Assembly (NCBI GenBank): GCA_022394755.1
Contig: JAGFCA010000109.1
Location: forward strand, 1 to 60,866
Length of the DNA stretch: 60,866 bases
Source of the DNA: Candidatus Poribacteria bacterium
GTDB lineage: Bacteria > Poribacteria > WGA-4E > WGA-3G
Reading direction: 5' to 3'
The notes beneath the pieces were generated by a model that saw only the letters and a list, made by a program, of their open reading frames with translations, was not told the DNA's origin and made no database searches. Numbering within the stretch: the first letter of the stretch is position 1; each line of letters begins with the position of its first letter. A program made the position numbers and the translations under genes. Below, in pieces: positions 7,888-16,907 of the stretch.

Positions 7888-9813
7888 ATGAAACACGATG
7901 ATTCCGAACTAATTCAACGCACGTTAGAAGGTGATCAGCAAGCTTTTACTCAGCTTGTGGAAAAATACCAAGAGCAGGTACACATCCTTGCGTGGCAGAA
8001 AATTGGGGATTTTCACATCGCACAAGAAATTACACAAGATGTTTTCCTCACTGCATATCAAAAATTCCCTACCTTCACACACTACAGACAATTTGCAGGA
8101 TGGCTCTATGTCGTTACAAACCGAAAGTGTATTGCGTGGCACCGAAAGAAAAAAATTGAAACACAATCAATTGATGAGACAGATCCTATTGAGTTGGAGG
8201 AGACATATTATTCAGAATATACGAACCATCAGCGGGAAGAGGCGGCAAAAGAAAAACGCCGTACTATAGTTCACAAACTGCTCAGTAAGCTACAGGAAAG
8301 TGAACGTACAGTGATGAGCCTTTATTACCTGGCTGAAATGTCATGTGAAGAAATTGCTGAGTTTTTGGGAGTGTCTCCCAATACAGTACGGAGTAGACTC
8401 CACCGCGCACGAAACCGTTTAAAGAAGGAAGAAGCAATGATAAAAGAAAACTTAAGTAGCTTCAAACTACCAACACAATTAACAGAAAACATTATGAAGG
8501 AGATTTCACGTCTCAATCCAGCAACGCCATCAGGAAGTAAACCTTTGGTACCGTTAGCAATATCCGCTGCCTCAGCAATAATAGTTTTATTGTTGATAGG
8601 GTTTGGGACACAAAACCTAATTCGGTTTCAGGAACCGTATAGTTTAGAGTCAACATCTAAGCAAACGGTTGAAATCGTTGACACACCAATAGTTTTGGAA
8701 TCCCCTGACACACCAGCAGTTAACAATCAAGTTGGACGTGCTGATGTTCTTAATAACAATGATGGAACGGGGCAGAAACCGGTTACAGCTCTATTTGCTG
8801 CAGCACAAGAGGAAAATGGTATTTCAGATAAGAAAGGACAATGGAGCGAAACAAATGGACCTGAAGGGGGTGCAGTCCCTAATCTCTTTAAAACAGTCGA
8901 CGGAGATGTCTTAGCAGGAACACGAAGAGGTATCTACAGACTTACCGATGACGGACAAAGGTGGAAACTCCTCAACTCACTTAATATATTCGCATATAGA
9001 GAACAATTGAGCGGAAGGCAATCAGGATCAATCGTTGAGAAAGACGGAACACTATATCTTGCCACAACTCAAAAAATCCTGACTTCCACAGATAGAGGAC
9101 AAACATGGAACACACTCTCTGTCCATCCAGATGGTAGACTTTTCGGTATGGCAATTCTGGATCACTCATTTTACCTGTGTCTTAAAGATGAATTCCACCT
9201 TTCAGGTGATAACGGGGTATACCGTTCAGATGATAATGGTGCATCATGGATTCGGTTGGCACCATTTGACAATAAATTCCCAAACATCGAACCTCGTGCA
9301 ATTACTGTTGTAAATAACACTATCTTTGTTGGTACCAATAAAGGACTCTATTGTCTTAATGGAAACACATGGGAACAAATATTCCTTGATGAAATAGGTG
9401 AAAAAGCTAAATATCTACCTATAATATCTATGGAAGTTACAGATAATGTATTCTATGTAGCCAGAAGTTATCATATTGATATTAATTTTCGTAAGTTTTT
9501 AGGAGATGGAACACCAGTACACAAATCTAATGATTCTTGGGTAGAACTACAGGAGGACGTACCTCGGTTAACACAACAGGCAATTGATCGGATACGAACA
9601 GCAACAGGTTTGTCTTGGGCACTGTTCCAATCAAATGATCACGGAAGAACATGGGATAATATCACTCCGATGAAAAACAATACAGATATAGGGAAACTTT
9701 CAATAGTTAATTTATTCAATGTGACTTCAAAGGATAAAAAAGACAGTAAGAAAAAGGATACTAATTCATCATATAAATCAATTTTATACACCCCTCTGAA
9801 AATTGCTGTATAA
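7888..9813 (+). CDS. Membrane-anchored ECF sigma factor fused to beta-propeller (copy 3), N-terminal part before a frameshift
   Basis: Residues 1-185 form a complete ECF sigma factor like those of copies 1 and 2, with FAGWLYVVTNRKC in region 2 and GVSPNTVRSRLHRARNRL in region 4. A membrane helix at about 219-240 and the first propeller blades follow (STDRGQTW, RSDDNGASW, SNDHGRTW). The frame stops at TAA 9811-9813, directly at a run of eight A. The remaining blades continue in another frame from 9803. Together the two parts would make about 1,030 residues, comparable to the 947 and 934 of the paralogues. The sigma and membrane portions are intact, so a shortened product with a partial sensor may still be made. 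A sequencing or assembly indel cannot be excluded. Confidence 0.75.
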   Translation: MKHDDSELIQRTLEGDQQAFTQLVEKYQEQVHILAWQKIGDFHIAQEITQDVFLTAYQKFPTFTHYRQFAGWLYVVTNRKCIAWHRKKKIETQSIDETDPIELEETYYSEYTNHQREEAAKEKRRTIVHKLLSKLQESERTVMSLYYLAEMSCEEIAEFLGVSPNTVRSRLHRARNRLKKEEAMIKENLSSFKLPTQLTENIMKEISRLNPATPSGSKPLVPLAISAASAIIVLLLIGFGTQNLIRFQEPYSLESTSKQTVEIVDTPIVLESPDTPAVNNQVGRADVLNNNDGTGQKPVTALFAAAQEENGISDKKGQWSETNGPEGGAVPNLFKTVDGDVLAGTRRGIYRLTDDGQRWKLLNSLNIFAYREQLSGRQSGSIVEKDGTLYLATTQKILTSTDRGQTWNTLSVHPDGRLFGMAILDHSFYLCLKDEFHLSGDNGVYRSDDNGASWIRLAPFDNKFPNIEPRAITVVNNTIFVGTNKGLYCLNGNTWEQIFLDEIGEKAKYLPIISMEVTDNVFYVARSYHIDINFRKFLGDGTPVHKSNDSWVELQEDVPRLTQQAIDRIRTATGLSWALFQSNDHGRTWDNITPMKNNTDIGKLSIVNLFNVTSKDKKDSKKKDTNSSYKSILYTPLKIAV

Positions 9814-10981
9814 AAAAAATAAGGTGATGCTTGTAGATCTAAAGAAACACTACTATTCAGTTAATTCAGGTGAAACATGGAGAACCGAAGACACTAAATC
9901 CTTAGGAAATGCTTCTGCAATAGTTATGGTGAATGAGGATACCTACTACAGAAGTGGAAATTATGGAATATATCGCACAACTGATGGAGGTAAATCGTGG
10001 CATCAATTTAACACTGGACTTGTAAATACAGATGTTTGGCAATTAATTGCTGTCGACGGTACTCTTTATGCAAATACGATCTGTGGTTTTGTTTATACAA
10101 CTGACCAAGGTGAATCTTGGAATCCTGTTAATGGTGATACAGGTTTTATCACACGCATTATGGAATCAAATGGCAATTTATATGTGAGAGACGATACAAT
10201 AGGTTCACCTCGTTTCTTTTATCTATCTACTAAAGACAATAGTCTCATCAATATTTCTGAAATCCCTACTTTAGAAAAAGTTGATCCGTATAAAGAAGAA
10301 CTTCAACTGAATCGTTCTATTCGTAATGTATTCCATGGAGACGGTTCGTTTTCAGAATCGCAGCTTGGTGGTATTGCAATTGACAATGGGACATACTATG
10401 TTGAATACGACTACCAACTTTTCCGTTGGAACATCGGTAATACTGGATGGATCAATACGGGTTTATTAGATAAAGGGGTGAGTGTTGATCGATCTTATTG
10501 CTATACTAATAATACATTTGTTAACGCTATTGGATTTAGATTTGCCGTTTCAGGAAATACTGTTTACGTCGGAAAAAAGGAAGGTCAACTTATGCATTCT
10601 CTTGATCAAGGAATGACTTGGACCGATGTCACTGGAAATCTTCCATTTTCTGTAGATCATTTCAAAGCGATTGTTTTCGCAGAAAATTTTGTGTATGTGG
10701 CAACAGACAAAGGTGTTGTTATGTCTGGTAACGGCACTAATTGGCGGACACTCACTGATCCAGAAGGAAGAACGCTCATTATAACAATGCTTGTTGTGGA
10801 AGGAACAACGGTTTACGGGGAAGCAAAGAATAAAATATATCAAGTAGACAGAGGTATGACAACTTGGAATCAAGTCACTTCAGCAATTTCACATACTATT
10901 ACATGTATTGATGTTGATGATAATATGCTTTATATCGGAACGAGTGACCGTGGTGTGCTTCGCTTTTCTCTTGATAATTAA
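9803..10981 (+). CDS. C-terminal propeller half of the frameshifted copy 3
   Basis: This 392-residue frame contains only sortilin/BNR-type blades (RTTDGGKSW, TTDQGESW, HSLDQGMTW) and ends GTSDRGVLRFSLDN, matching the C-terminal ends of copies 1 and 2. It has no signal peptide and no convincing ribosome binding site; the only start at the junction is a TTG. It is therefore best read as the continuation of the gene at 7888, separated by a one-base shift near 9803-9812. The frame is open and well conserved to the end, which argues for a recent mutation, programmed slippage at the A-run, or an assembly error rather than long decay. Confidence 0.65.
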   Translation: MLYKKNKVMLVDLKKHYYSVNSGETWRTEDTKSLGNASAIVMVNEDTYYRSGNYGIYRTTDGGKSWHQFNTGLVNTDVWQLIAVDGTLYANTICGFVYTTDQGESWNPVNGDTGFITRIMESNGNLYVRDDTIGSPRFFYLSTKDNSLINISEIPTLEKVDPYKEELQLNRSIRNVFHGDGSFSESQLGGIAIDNGTYYVEYDYQLFRWNIGNTGWINTGLLDKGVSVDRSYCYTNNTFVNAIGFRFAVSGNTVYVGKKEGQLMHSLDQGMTWTDVTGNLPFSVDHFKAIVFAENFVYVATDKGVVMSGNGTNWRTLTDPEGRTLIITMLVVEGTTVYGEAKNKIYQVDRGMTTWNQVTSAISHTITCIDVDDNMLYIGTSDRGVLRFSLDN

Positions 10982-11044
10982 ACTTAGGTGTATTTATTGT
11001 ACTGAACTTTAGACACTTTTTTAGTTATACACATTACCCAACTA

Positions 11045-11150
11045 ATCAAGGAATCAGCATCAATAGAATGAATGTCATTTATACATTCTCTATATCAGTA
11101 CTGAATACACTAATGGCGTTCGGTGTGTTCTATATTCACGTTGGAGTATA
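11045..11150. repeat. Degenerate copy of the palindromic element seen at 13774 and 15311
   Basis: The stretch AATCAGCATCAA, then GAATGAATGTCATTTATACATTC, then GGTGTGTT and CACGTT recurs in the same order as inside the elements at 13774-13954 and 15311-15535. The terminal repeats are not clear. The rest of the 10,982-11,295 gap holds nothing else I recognise. Confidence 0.35.
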
Positions 11151-11295
11151 TTAAATAAACATTATACCTGTTTATTAAGCCAATTCTAAAACAACCAGTC
11201 TTACAATCTCTTGTATATATACATCTAATACCTTAAACTAACAGTTTAGGTGTCAATAAAGACGCATTATTTATAAGAAGCGGTATGATATCTCA

Positions 11296-12348
11296 CTAAC
11301 CACAGACGGTTTCAAATACACGTAGAAAATTACCCCCTAAAACCTTCCGTATTTCCTCATCAGAATAACCATGTTCAACTAATCCTTCAGTGATCTTAGG
11401 ATATACTGTAGCATCCTTGAGAAGATCGCCACCACCATCAAAATCGGATCCAATTCCAACATGGTCAATTCCAGCGACATCAATTGCATATTCAATGTGG
11501 TTCATCAGTTTTCTAAAAGGAGGAGGATTCTTCCATCCATCCTCAGTTATGAAACCGGGCACGAATGTTATTCCGATGACACCATTATTCGCTGTGATAG
11601 CTTTCAGTTGTTCATTTGATAAGTTTCGAGGATGGTCGCACAGAGTTTTACAATTACTATGAGAAGCAATAATCGGTTTGGTAGATGTATCCAGCACATC
11701 CCAAAATCCACGTTCACTAATATGTGAAACATCCACAAGTATTCCAAGCGAATTCATCTCTTTAACTAACTCAATTCCAAATTTCGTTAACCCTCCACCA
11801 GTCTCACCTTCATCATTTCCCGTTGATGCCCAAGTGTTAGGATTATGTGTTAATCCAATTGATCGTACTCCTAAACAGTAGACAGAACGTAATATATTCA
11901 AACTACGTTCAATCCCCTCACTATTCTCAATTGCTAATATGGCTGCTAATTTCCCATCTGATTTAGCAGCCAGTATTTCAGAGCAAGTTCTTGCGATACA
12001 AATGTCAGATGAGTTAATTTCTAATTGTGAGTCAAACCATCCAAACGCGTCTAATGCATAAGAAAGATGGTTTTTCCATGCACGGGTAACGTCAACAGCG
12101 AAGAAAGCTACATCAATTCCACCTTGACGCATCTTTGGAATATTAAGCTGAATGCCAATTTGCTCCTCTTCTGGTGGAACTTTTCCACGTAAATATGCAA
12201 TTGTACCATTATGTGCTTTTACACATTTTCTACTTTTGTCTTTGAGACTTATATTTCCTCTTCTTATATGAGCGACAATGGAGTCGTTATGTGAATCAAT
12301 AACAAGAGATTTATTATGAAGGTCATTTATTGAGGTCGTGTCTGCCAT
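11296..12348 (-). CDS. Membrane dipeptidase (peptidase family M19)
   Basis: The 350-residue protein belongs to the renal dipeptidase family of zinc enzymes that hydrolyse dipeptides, often with a D-residue at the C-terminal side. Expected metal ligands are visible: H20 and D22 in DSHND, E141 in AIENSEG, H209 in DVSHIS and H230 in ASHSN. The substrate-binding His lies in LTHNPNTWAS at H168, and a C-terminal GSDFDGGG block is typical of the family. No signal peptide is present with the start chosen here. I chose the ATG at 12348 because AGGAA lies 8 nt upstream; a longer frame to 12417 adds 23 residues without a good ribosome site. A role in turnover of cell wall or dietary dipeptides is inference. 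Confidence 0.9.
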   Translation of the reverse strand: MADTTSINDLHNKSLVIDSHNDSIVAHIRRGNISLKDKSRKCVKAHNGTIAYLRGKVPPEEEQIGIQLNIPKMRQGGIDVAFFAVDVTRAWKNHLSYALDAFGWFDSQLEINSSDICIARTCSEILAAKSDGKLAAILAIENSEGIERSLNILRSVYCLGVRSIGLTHNPNTWASTGNDEGETGGGLTKFGIELVKEMNSLGILVDVSHISERGFWDVLDTSTKPIIASHSNCKTLCDHPRNLSNEQLKAITANNGVIGITFVPGFITEDGWKNPPPFRKLMNHIEYAIDVAGIDHVGIGSDFDGGGDLLKDATVYPKITEGLVEHGYSDEEIRKVLGGNFLRVFETVCG

Positions 12349-12558
12349 TCGTCTATTCCTTTCAAAGAAAACTGATAGTACATAAGTATTAATTTTGACT
12401 GTATGGATAAAATTCAAATTTTCATTCTGTTATCTTATAATAGATGAAGGGAATTGCTGATTCGTATATTCAATGAATCTTTGTTCTAATCATTGACTAT
12501 ATAACGATGTTGTGTGTAAATGTATTACCTAAATTCCTATGTTATATATCATATCAAA

Positions 12559-13695
12559 TTACAAATCAATACAATATATCTGTCGACTGTTTTCATGAAC
12601 GGAATCAAAGGTAATTGTTTTACCGTCTGTAGACCATCTTGGATGTAAATCACACCGTATATCACCTGAAAATTGTTCATCATGCTGAAATTCTCCAAGG
12701 AGGATTTTCCGATTTTCAAATATGTCATATAACATTAATTCTGCATATCTTTCTACGCCTCTTGGATAAGTGTCACAAACAATATACTGACGATCAGGAG
12801 AATATGATGCATGACCATCATTCGGTAAGACCCCTCGACCCAACGGTGTAAAGTCTTTATACCCATCAGTGAATTCAACAAAACCCATTTCATCCACAAT
12901 ATCCGATGAAACAAGAATCTCAGTAGAAGATTTCCAATCAAAATGGGAAATACGATAGCCAAACGGTATTTGACATTCTAAATCTGACCCATCTGGGTTG
13001 ACTGTCCATAATGAGGTTAGGAATCCTCTTTCAACCCTGATGCGACAAAAAAACAGTATACGTGTTCCATCAGTATTAAAAAGCACATGATTAAACCATG
13101 TCCGTTTTCCACTAAACCTTTTTTCATCAACATGAGTGATAACATCCGCAATAGAGAGAATTAGTTCAGAATTCCGATCAACAAGATTGAGAAGAAATAA
13201 ACCGTCATCCTCTGGTTGATCTGATATTTGAGATGGATCAATCTCACTTGCATAACCAACAACACTTCTACAGTGTGCCATCCGTTGATAATTTAGTCCT
13301 ATCCCAAGTGTTTCTGTAGGTGAGATAGCAGCAATTGCCCCTTGAATAGTCCGTGATTTTCGTGTTTTTGCATTTATAATTCGTGATACAAGGTTTCCAT
13401 CATTCCAATCATTATATGTAAATTCATCTCCGATCCAGTGCATCATACTACCCTGTTGAAGATTAAAAGCAGATGTTGTTGCATATGAGTTAAAAACCCC
13501 TGTCAAACGATCAACAAGACCAACATTTGCCACATCTGTAATCTTTGGTGGGTATGTGTGAAAATCCGTCTCCAAAGCAAGATGTTTTTCTCCAGTACAA
13601 TCCCATGGATTGATTCCGTAATAGCCGAAGAAATGATGGTTATGTGGATTAGTCAGCCTTCTAATACTTGACCTGAATATCTTATTTTCATCCAT
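12559..13695 (-). CDS. TolB/oligogalacturonate-lyase-like beta-propeller protein
   Basis: The 378-residue protein looks like a six- or seven-bladed propeller of the PD40/TolB or oligogalacturonate-lyase-like type. It has repeated short strands with Asp-rich turns (WTVNPDGSDL, SYSPDRQYIVCDT, WSTDGKTITFDSV) and an N-terminal HHFFGYYGINPWD segment. Such proteins are common in marine polysaccharide-associated bacteria, but I see no catalytic residues that would fix an activity. The ATG at 13695 is preceded by AGGAG at a good distance. An extension to 13770 would run to within a few bases of the repeat element at 13774 and is less likely. It may be co-transcribed with the dipeptidase about 210 nt downstream, though that gap shows no recognisable signal. 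Confidence 0.65.
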   Translation of the reverse strand: MDENKIFRSSIRRLTNPHNHHFFGYYGINPWDCTGEKHLALETDFHTYPPKITDVANVGLVDRLTGVFNSYATTSAFNLQQGSMMHWIGDEFTYNDWNDGNLVSRIINAKTRKSRTIQGAIAAISPTETLGIGLNYQRMAHCRSVVGYASEIDPSQISDQPEDDGLFLLNLVDRNSELILSIADVITHVDEKRFSGKRTWFNHVLFNTDGTRILFFCRIRVERGFLTSLWTVNPDGSDLECQIPFGYRISHFDWKSSTEILVSSDIVDEMGFVEFTDGYKDFTPLGRGVLPNDGHASYSPDRQYIVCDTYPRGVERYAELMLYDIFENRKILLGEFQHDEQFSGDIRCDLHPRWSTDGKTITFDSVHENSRQIYCIDL

Positions 13696-13773
13696 AGAGT
13701 TTACTCCTATAAGCCTTTTGGAAAATATAGAAAAATAAATTCGTACTCCAATTATCAACTCCTGTGCCATACA

Positions 13774-13954
13774 TAACGTGAGTTTTATAAATCTAATATA
13801 GTTAAACAGTAGGGTAAATCAGAATCAACGGTATGAATGTCATTTAGACATTCACCGGGTATGAATGACATTTGGCATTCCCCACCTACCGGGTCTTTAG
13901 GTGTGTTATTCTTGAAAATATCAAGCTATTTTTCATATTATCAAACTCACGTTA
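13774..13954. repeat. 181-bp miniature inverted-repeat element, copy 1
   Basis: The terminal inverted repeats are TAACGTGAGTTTTATAA (13774-13790) and TTATCAAACTCACGTTA (13938-13954), matching at 16 of 17 positions. The interior holds GAATGTCATTTAGACATTC and GAATGACATTTGGCATTC palindromes and ends CTACCGGGTCT. A related copy of 225 bp is at 15311-15535. No coding capacity is present. The architecture is that of a non-autonomous MITE. Confidence 0.7.
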
Positions 13955-14094
13955 TATTAGGTCCGTCCATACACCAATTATTACAGTCGTACTTTCATTG
14001 AGACAAATACTAATATAACAGAATGATTGAAAATGAAACATACTTACTCTTTTAACGTTAATAATATACAACTAAAGGGAAGAAGGACTCGAAT

Positions 14095-14829
14095 ATGGAT
14101 TTTGTTGCGAAAACGGACATTGGAACCCTCCGAGAGAGGAACGAAGATTCCTATTATTATGATAATAAGAATCGACTTTTTGCCATTGCAGACGGTATGA
14201 GTGGTCATGCTCGAGGGGATATTGCCAGTAAACTTGCACTTCAAGTATTTGAGGAGTGGGCGGAATCGAATACTTACTTAGCAAGCGATTTGGGACCAAT
14301 AAAAAGATTACAAATATTAGAAGAAATAGCCGCAGAAGCAAATCACAGAGTCTATACTATGGCACAAAATTCACCTCAGTATCAAGGTATGGGGACAACT
14401 CTAACGGCAGGTTTTGTCACCCCAAGTTACCTAACTTTCGTTCATGTTGGTGATAGTAGGATCTATGTGTTACATGACGATGTTCTAACACAAATTACAA
14501 CTGATGACTCATTGGTCCAACAGATGATTGAAAAAGGTGAAATCACCCCTGAAGAGGGACGGGTTCATGTTAAACGTAATATAATCACACAAGCAATTGG
14601 ATTAGCAAGAAAAATTGACTTCAATACAGATGTCTATCCACTTGCAGCCGGAGATACTATCCTTGCCTGTACTGATGGATTGCACGATTTGATTACAGAT
14701 GATACAGAAACAAAAAACATCATCTCTTCTTCTCCTACCCTTGAAGCAGCAAGTGAAAACTTAGTCGACAGAGCGCTTACCCTCGGAGGAACTGATAACG
14801 TTACAGTTCTTCTTACTTCAATAGAATAA
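14095..14829 (+). CDS. PP2C-family serine/threonine protein phosphatase
   Basis: The 244-residue protein is a stand-alone bacterial PP2C phosphatase (Stp1/PrpC type), which removes phosphate from Ser/Thr residues using two or more Mn/Mg ions. Metal-binding and signature positions are present: E17-D18 in RNEDS, D33-G34 in IADGMSGH, the GMGTTLTAG block, HVGDSR, D194 in CTDGLHD and D234 in GGTDNV. No membrane segment is present, so it is cytoplasmic. No partner kinase gene lies in the window. It stands alone between two copies of a small inverted-repeat element. Confidence 0.92.
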   Translation: MDFVAKTDIGTLRERNEDSYYYDNKNRLFAIADGMSGHARGDIASKLALQVFEEWAESNTYLASDLGPIKRLQILEEIAAEANHRVYTMAQNSPQYQGMGTTLTAGFVTPSYLTFVHVGDSRIYVLHDDVLTQITTDDSLVQQMIEKGEITPEEGRVHVKRNIITQAIGLARKIDFNTDVYPLAAGDTILACTDGLHDLITDDTETKNIISSSPTLEAASENLVDRALTLGGTDNVTVLLTSIE

Positions 14830-14962
14830 TATCCTTCCATAAATTTAATCAATACATCTACTTCAGATGTAATTCCAATTCTCTATTTCAAACTTCAAGC
14901 GGGGAAACATCCCCTACGATGAGTATTTTATATCTGTTGGGTTTGTATTGTTAGATATACTG

Positions 14963-15037
14963 TAGTAATGTATAAATCCTGACGATACATTACTAATGTA
15001 GGACAATTTCGAACATACGAATCACGATTAGTATGTT
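14963..15037. repeat. Two adjacent perfect hairpins downstream of the phosphatase
   Basis: TAGTAATGTAT (14963-14973) pairs with ATACATTACTA (14985-14995), an 11-bp perfect stem with an 11-nt loop. AACATAC (15012-15018) pairs with GTATGTT (15031-15037). They lie in the 750-nt gap between convergent genes, so they may end transcription or be repeat debris. Apart from these and the element at 15311, I see nothing in this gap. Confidence 0.45.
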
Positions 15038-15310
15038 TAGTGATTTCCTGTTGATGGGTGTTACTTAGACTTTCCTTGTTATACGGATTGAGTTCACGAA
15101 CCCAACATTAACAAAGTTTGTCAGGTTCCCCCAACTTTACCTATGGTGTGAATTTAGTAAGTTTGGTATATTCTAAAATTGATTAGAGTTCTCTTAATTA
15201 CGGATTACACATATTTTCAGATAAGAGAGGAATTGTTTGTTAGGATTTCTTTCGATGCAGAAACTATGAGAAAATTCAGGAACCTTTGATTACATGACAT
15301 TTATCTAAAA

Positions 15311-15535
15311 TAACGTGAATTTGATAAATCAAATTATTGTAATCGGTCCGGTGAATCAGAATCAGCAATCAACGGTATGAACCCCGTTTAGTGTTCTCCG
15401 GGTATGAATGACATTCAGTCAATCCCCTGGTATGAATGCCCTAAGGCATTCTCCTGGAAACTGAACCTACCGGGTCTATAGGTGTAGAATTTATAGAGAA
15501 ATGAAGTTCATTACACTATTATCAAACTTACGATA
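15311..15535. repeat. 225-bp miniature inverted-repeat element, copy 2
   Basis: The ends are TAACGTGAATTTGATAA (15311-15327) and TTATCAAACTTACGATA (15519-15535). The interior shares GAATCAG, ATCAACGGTATGAA, CCGGGTATGAATGACATT and CTACCGGGTCTATAGGTGT with the copy at 13774. It carries one more palindromic unit (GAATGCCCTAAGGCATTC), which accounts for its greater length. Confidence 0.68.
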
Positions 15536-15579
15536 ATATAAATTCTCCAAACCATAGTAGAATGAGAATTACACTGTGT

Positions 15580-16023
15580 TTACTTCTCACTGTCATCAGA
15601 AACAAGACCTAATACCATTTCATCTTCGTCATAATCTTCTGGTTCATCAATGATTGGAATCCCTTCTATGTTTGGTATTTCTACATGAGGGGCTTCTGCC
15701 CAAAGCCTTTCCAAACTATAGAAGGAACGTTTCTCCTCCAAGAATACATGGACTACAAAATCTACATAATCCAGCAGAATCCAATCTGCCTTTTGAGCGC
15801 CCTCTCGGTGCCAAGGACGTTGGTTCCAATTTTCCTCCAGTTCTTCTAATACTGCTTCAGATATACCTTCAACCTGAATATCTGAAATACCACTAAAAAT
15901 AGCAAAAAAATCTGTAAAGCAATCCAACTCTCGCAGGTCAAGAATTACAGGATTTTGAGCGCGATGACTTACAGCAGCGGATGCTGCTGCCTTAATAATA
16001 TCTAAAGTTTGGTTGCTATCCAT
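15580..16023 (-). CDS. rsfS: Ribosomal silencing factor RsfS (Iojap family)
   Basis: RsfS binds ribosomal protein L14 on the large subunit and blocks joining of the subunits, lowering translation when nutrients are scarce. The 147-residue protein has the family blocks VILDLRELDCFTDFFAIFSG near residues 25-44 and ADWILLDYVDFVVHVF near 79-94, with the later SLERLWAEAP segment. A C-terminal acidic tail of about 25 residues follows. It is the last gene of a minus-strand group with yqeK, yacG and nadD, a common grouping (nadD-yqeK-rsfS) in many bacteria. An upstream gap of about 165 nt could hold its own promoter. Confidence 0.93.
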   Translation of the reverse strand: MDSNQTLDIIKAAASAAVSHRAQNPVILDLRELDCFTDFFAIFSGISDIQVEGISEAVLEELEENWNQRPWHREGAQKADWILLDYVDFVVHVFLEEKRSFYSLERLWAEAPHVEIPNIEGIPIIDEPEDYDEDEMVLGLVSDDSEK

Positions 16024-16189
16024 ACGCTTGTTCTCCTAATGAAAGTGTCAAGTCTTACTCAATATATAGAGAAATGGACAAGTGTGTTTAAAAACTCTAT
16101 ATCACACTATTGTATTTAATCCCAAAGAGAAGGAAGTTACATAAGTGTTAATACCTATACCTCACCACATTGATAATTTAATTCTCTAT

Positions 16190-16834
16190 TTACTTAGGCA
16201 GTGATTGTACCAAAGTATGATTATAGGTCCGAAGGGTATTAGGATGTATAATCCAGCCCTTCTTTAATAGATATTCCAATTTATAACGAGCAACGTCATG
16301 AACTGCCTGATCTAAGTCTTGTTTTGCTATTTCTCTAACAGATTCAGCTTCTATATATTCACGGGTCGGTTCAGAAAAGTCAGCTACATATAAGAGCTTT
16401 GCTGTTTCCCCCATTGTTGAATTACCTGTTGTATGGTTTCGTATTGCTTCAAGTACATCCAAATCGGTAACATTGAATAAATTAATAGCATACTTCACAC
16501 CAACAATTGCATGCAATAATGCTGGCATAATCTTCTCAATTGGATCAAGTTCAATTTTATTCTGTACGGCAGTTGCATATAATTGATCATCATCCATCCA
16601 TTTAACCACATCATGCAGTAGTGCAGCTAAATTGGTTTTCCAAACATCTGCTTGATGGATCCGTGCTAATTCAATCGCTGTTTCCTGAACTGATAGCACA
16701 TGATTGAGTCGTTCAGAAGTTAATTTTTCTGATAGGTAATTCAGAATTTCTATTGACTTAGGATGTTGCCGGACTTCTATCAGTGTAGGAAATAGAGCAT
16801 GGGGAATTTTATCGTCTGAATCAAGTATATTCAA
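16190..16834 (-). CDS. yqeK: HD-domain hydrolase YqeK
   Basis: The 214-residue protein is an HD-superfamily metallohydrolase of the YqeK type; characterised members cleave diadenosine tetraphosphate symmetrically to ADP. The metal motif is visible as H45 (NHVLSV) and H74-D75 (ALLHDVVKW), with later family residues in LLHAIVG, NHTTGN and VADFSEP. It is cytoplasmic. It sits between rsfS and yacG/nadD on the minus strand, the usual context of yqeK. The start ATG at 16834 keeps about 35 residues before the HD region, slightly longer than typical. Confidence 0.88.
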   Translation of the reverse strand: MNILDSDDKIPHALFPTLIEVRQHPKSIEILNYLSEKLTSERLNHVLSVQETAIELARIHQADVWKTNLAALLHDVVKWMDDDQLYATAVQNKIELDPIEKIMPALLHAIVGVKYAINLFNVTDLDVLEAIRNHTTGNSTMGETAKLLYVADFSEPTREYIEAESVREIAKQDLDQAVHDVARYKLEYLLKKGWIIHPNTLRTYNHTLVQSLPK

Positions 16835-16907
16835 TGCAATTCTCTTATTATTAACGATACAAAAACAGGATAGATGAAATAGCTTGGTTTTCCAAAAGAG
16901 TTATTTT

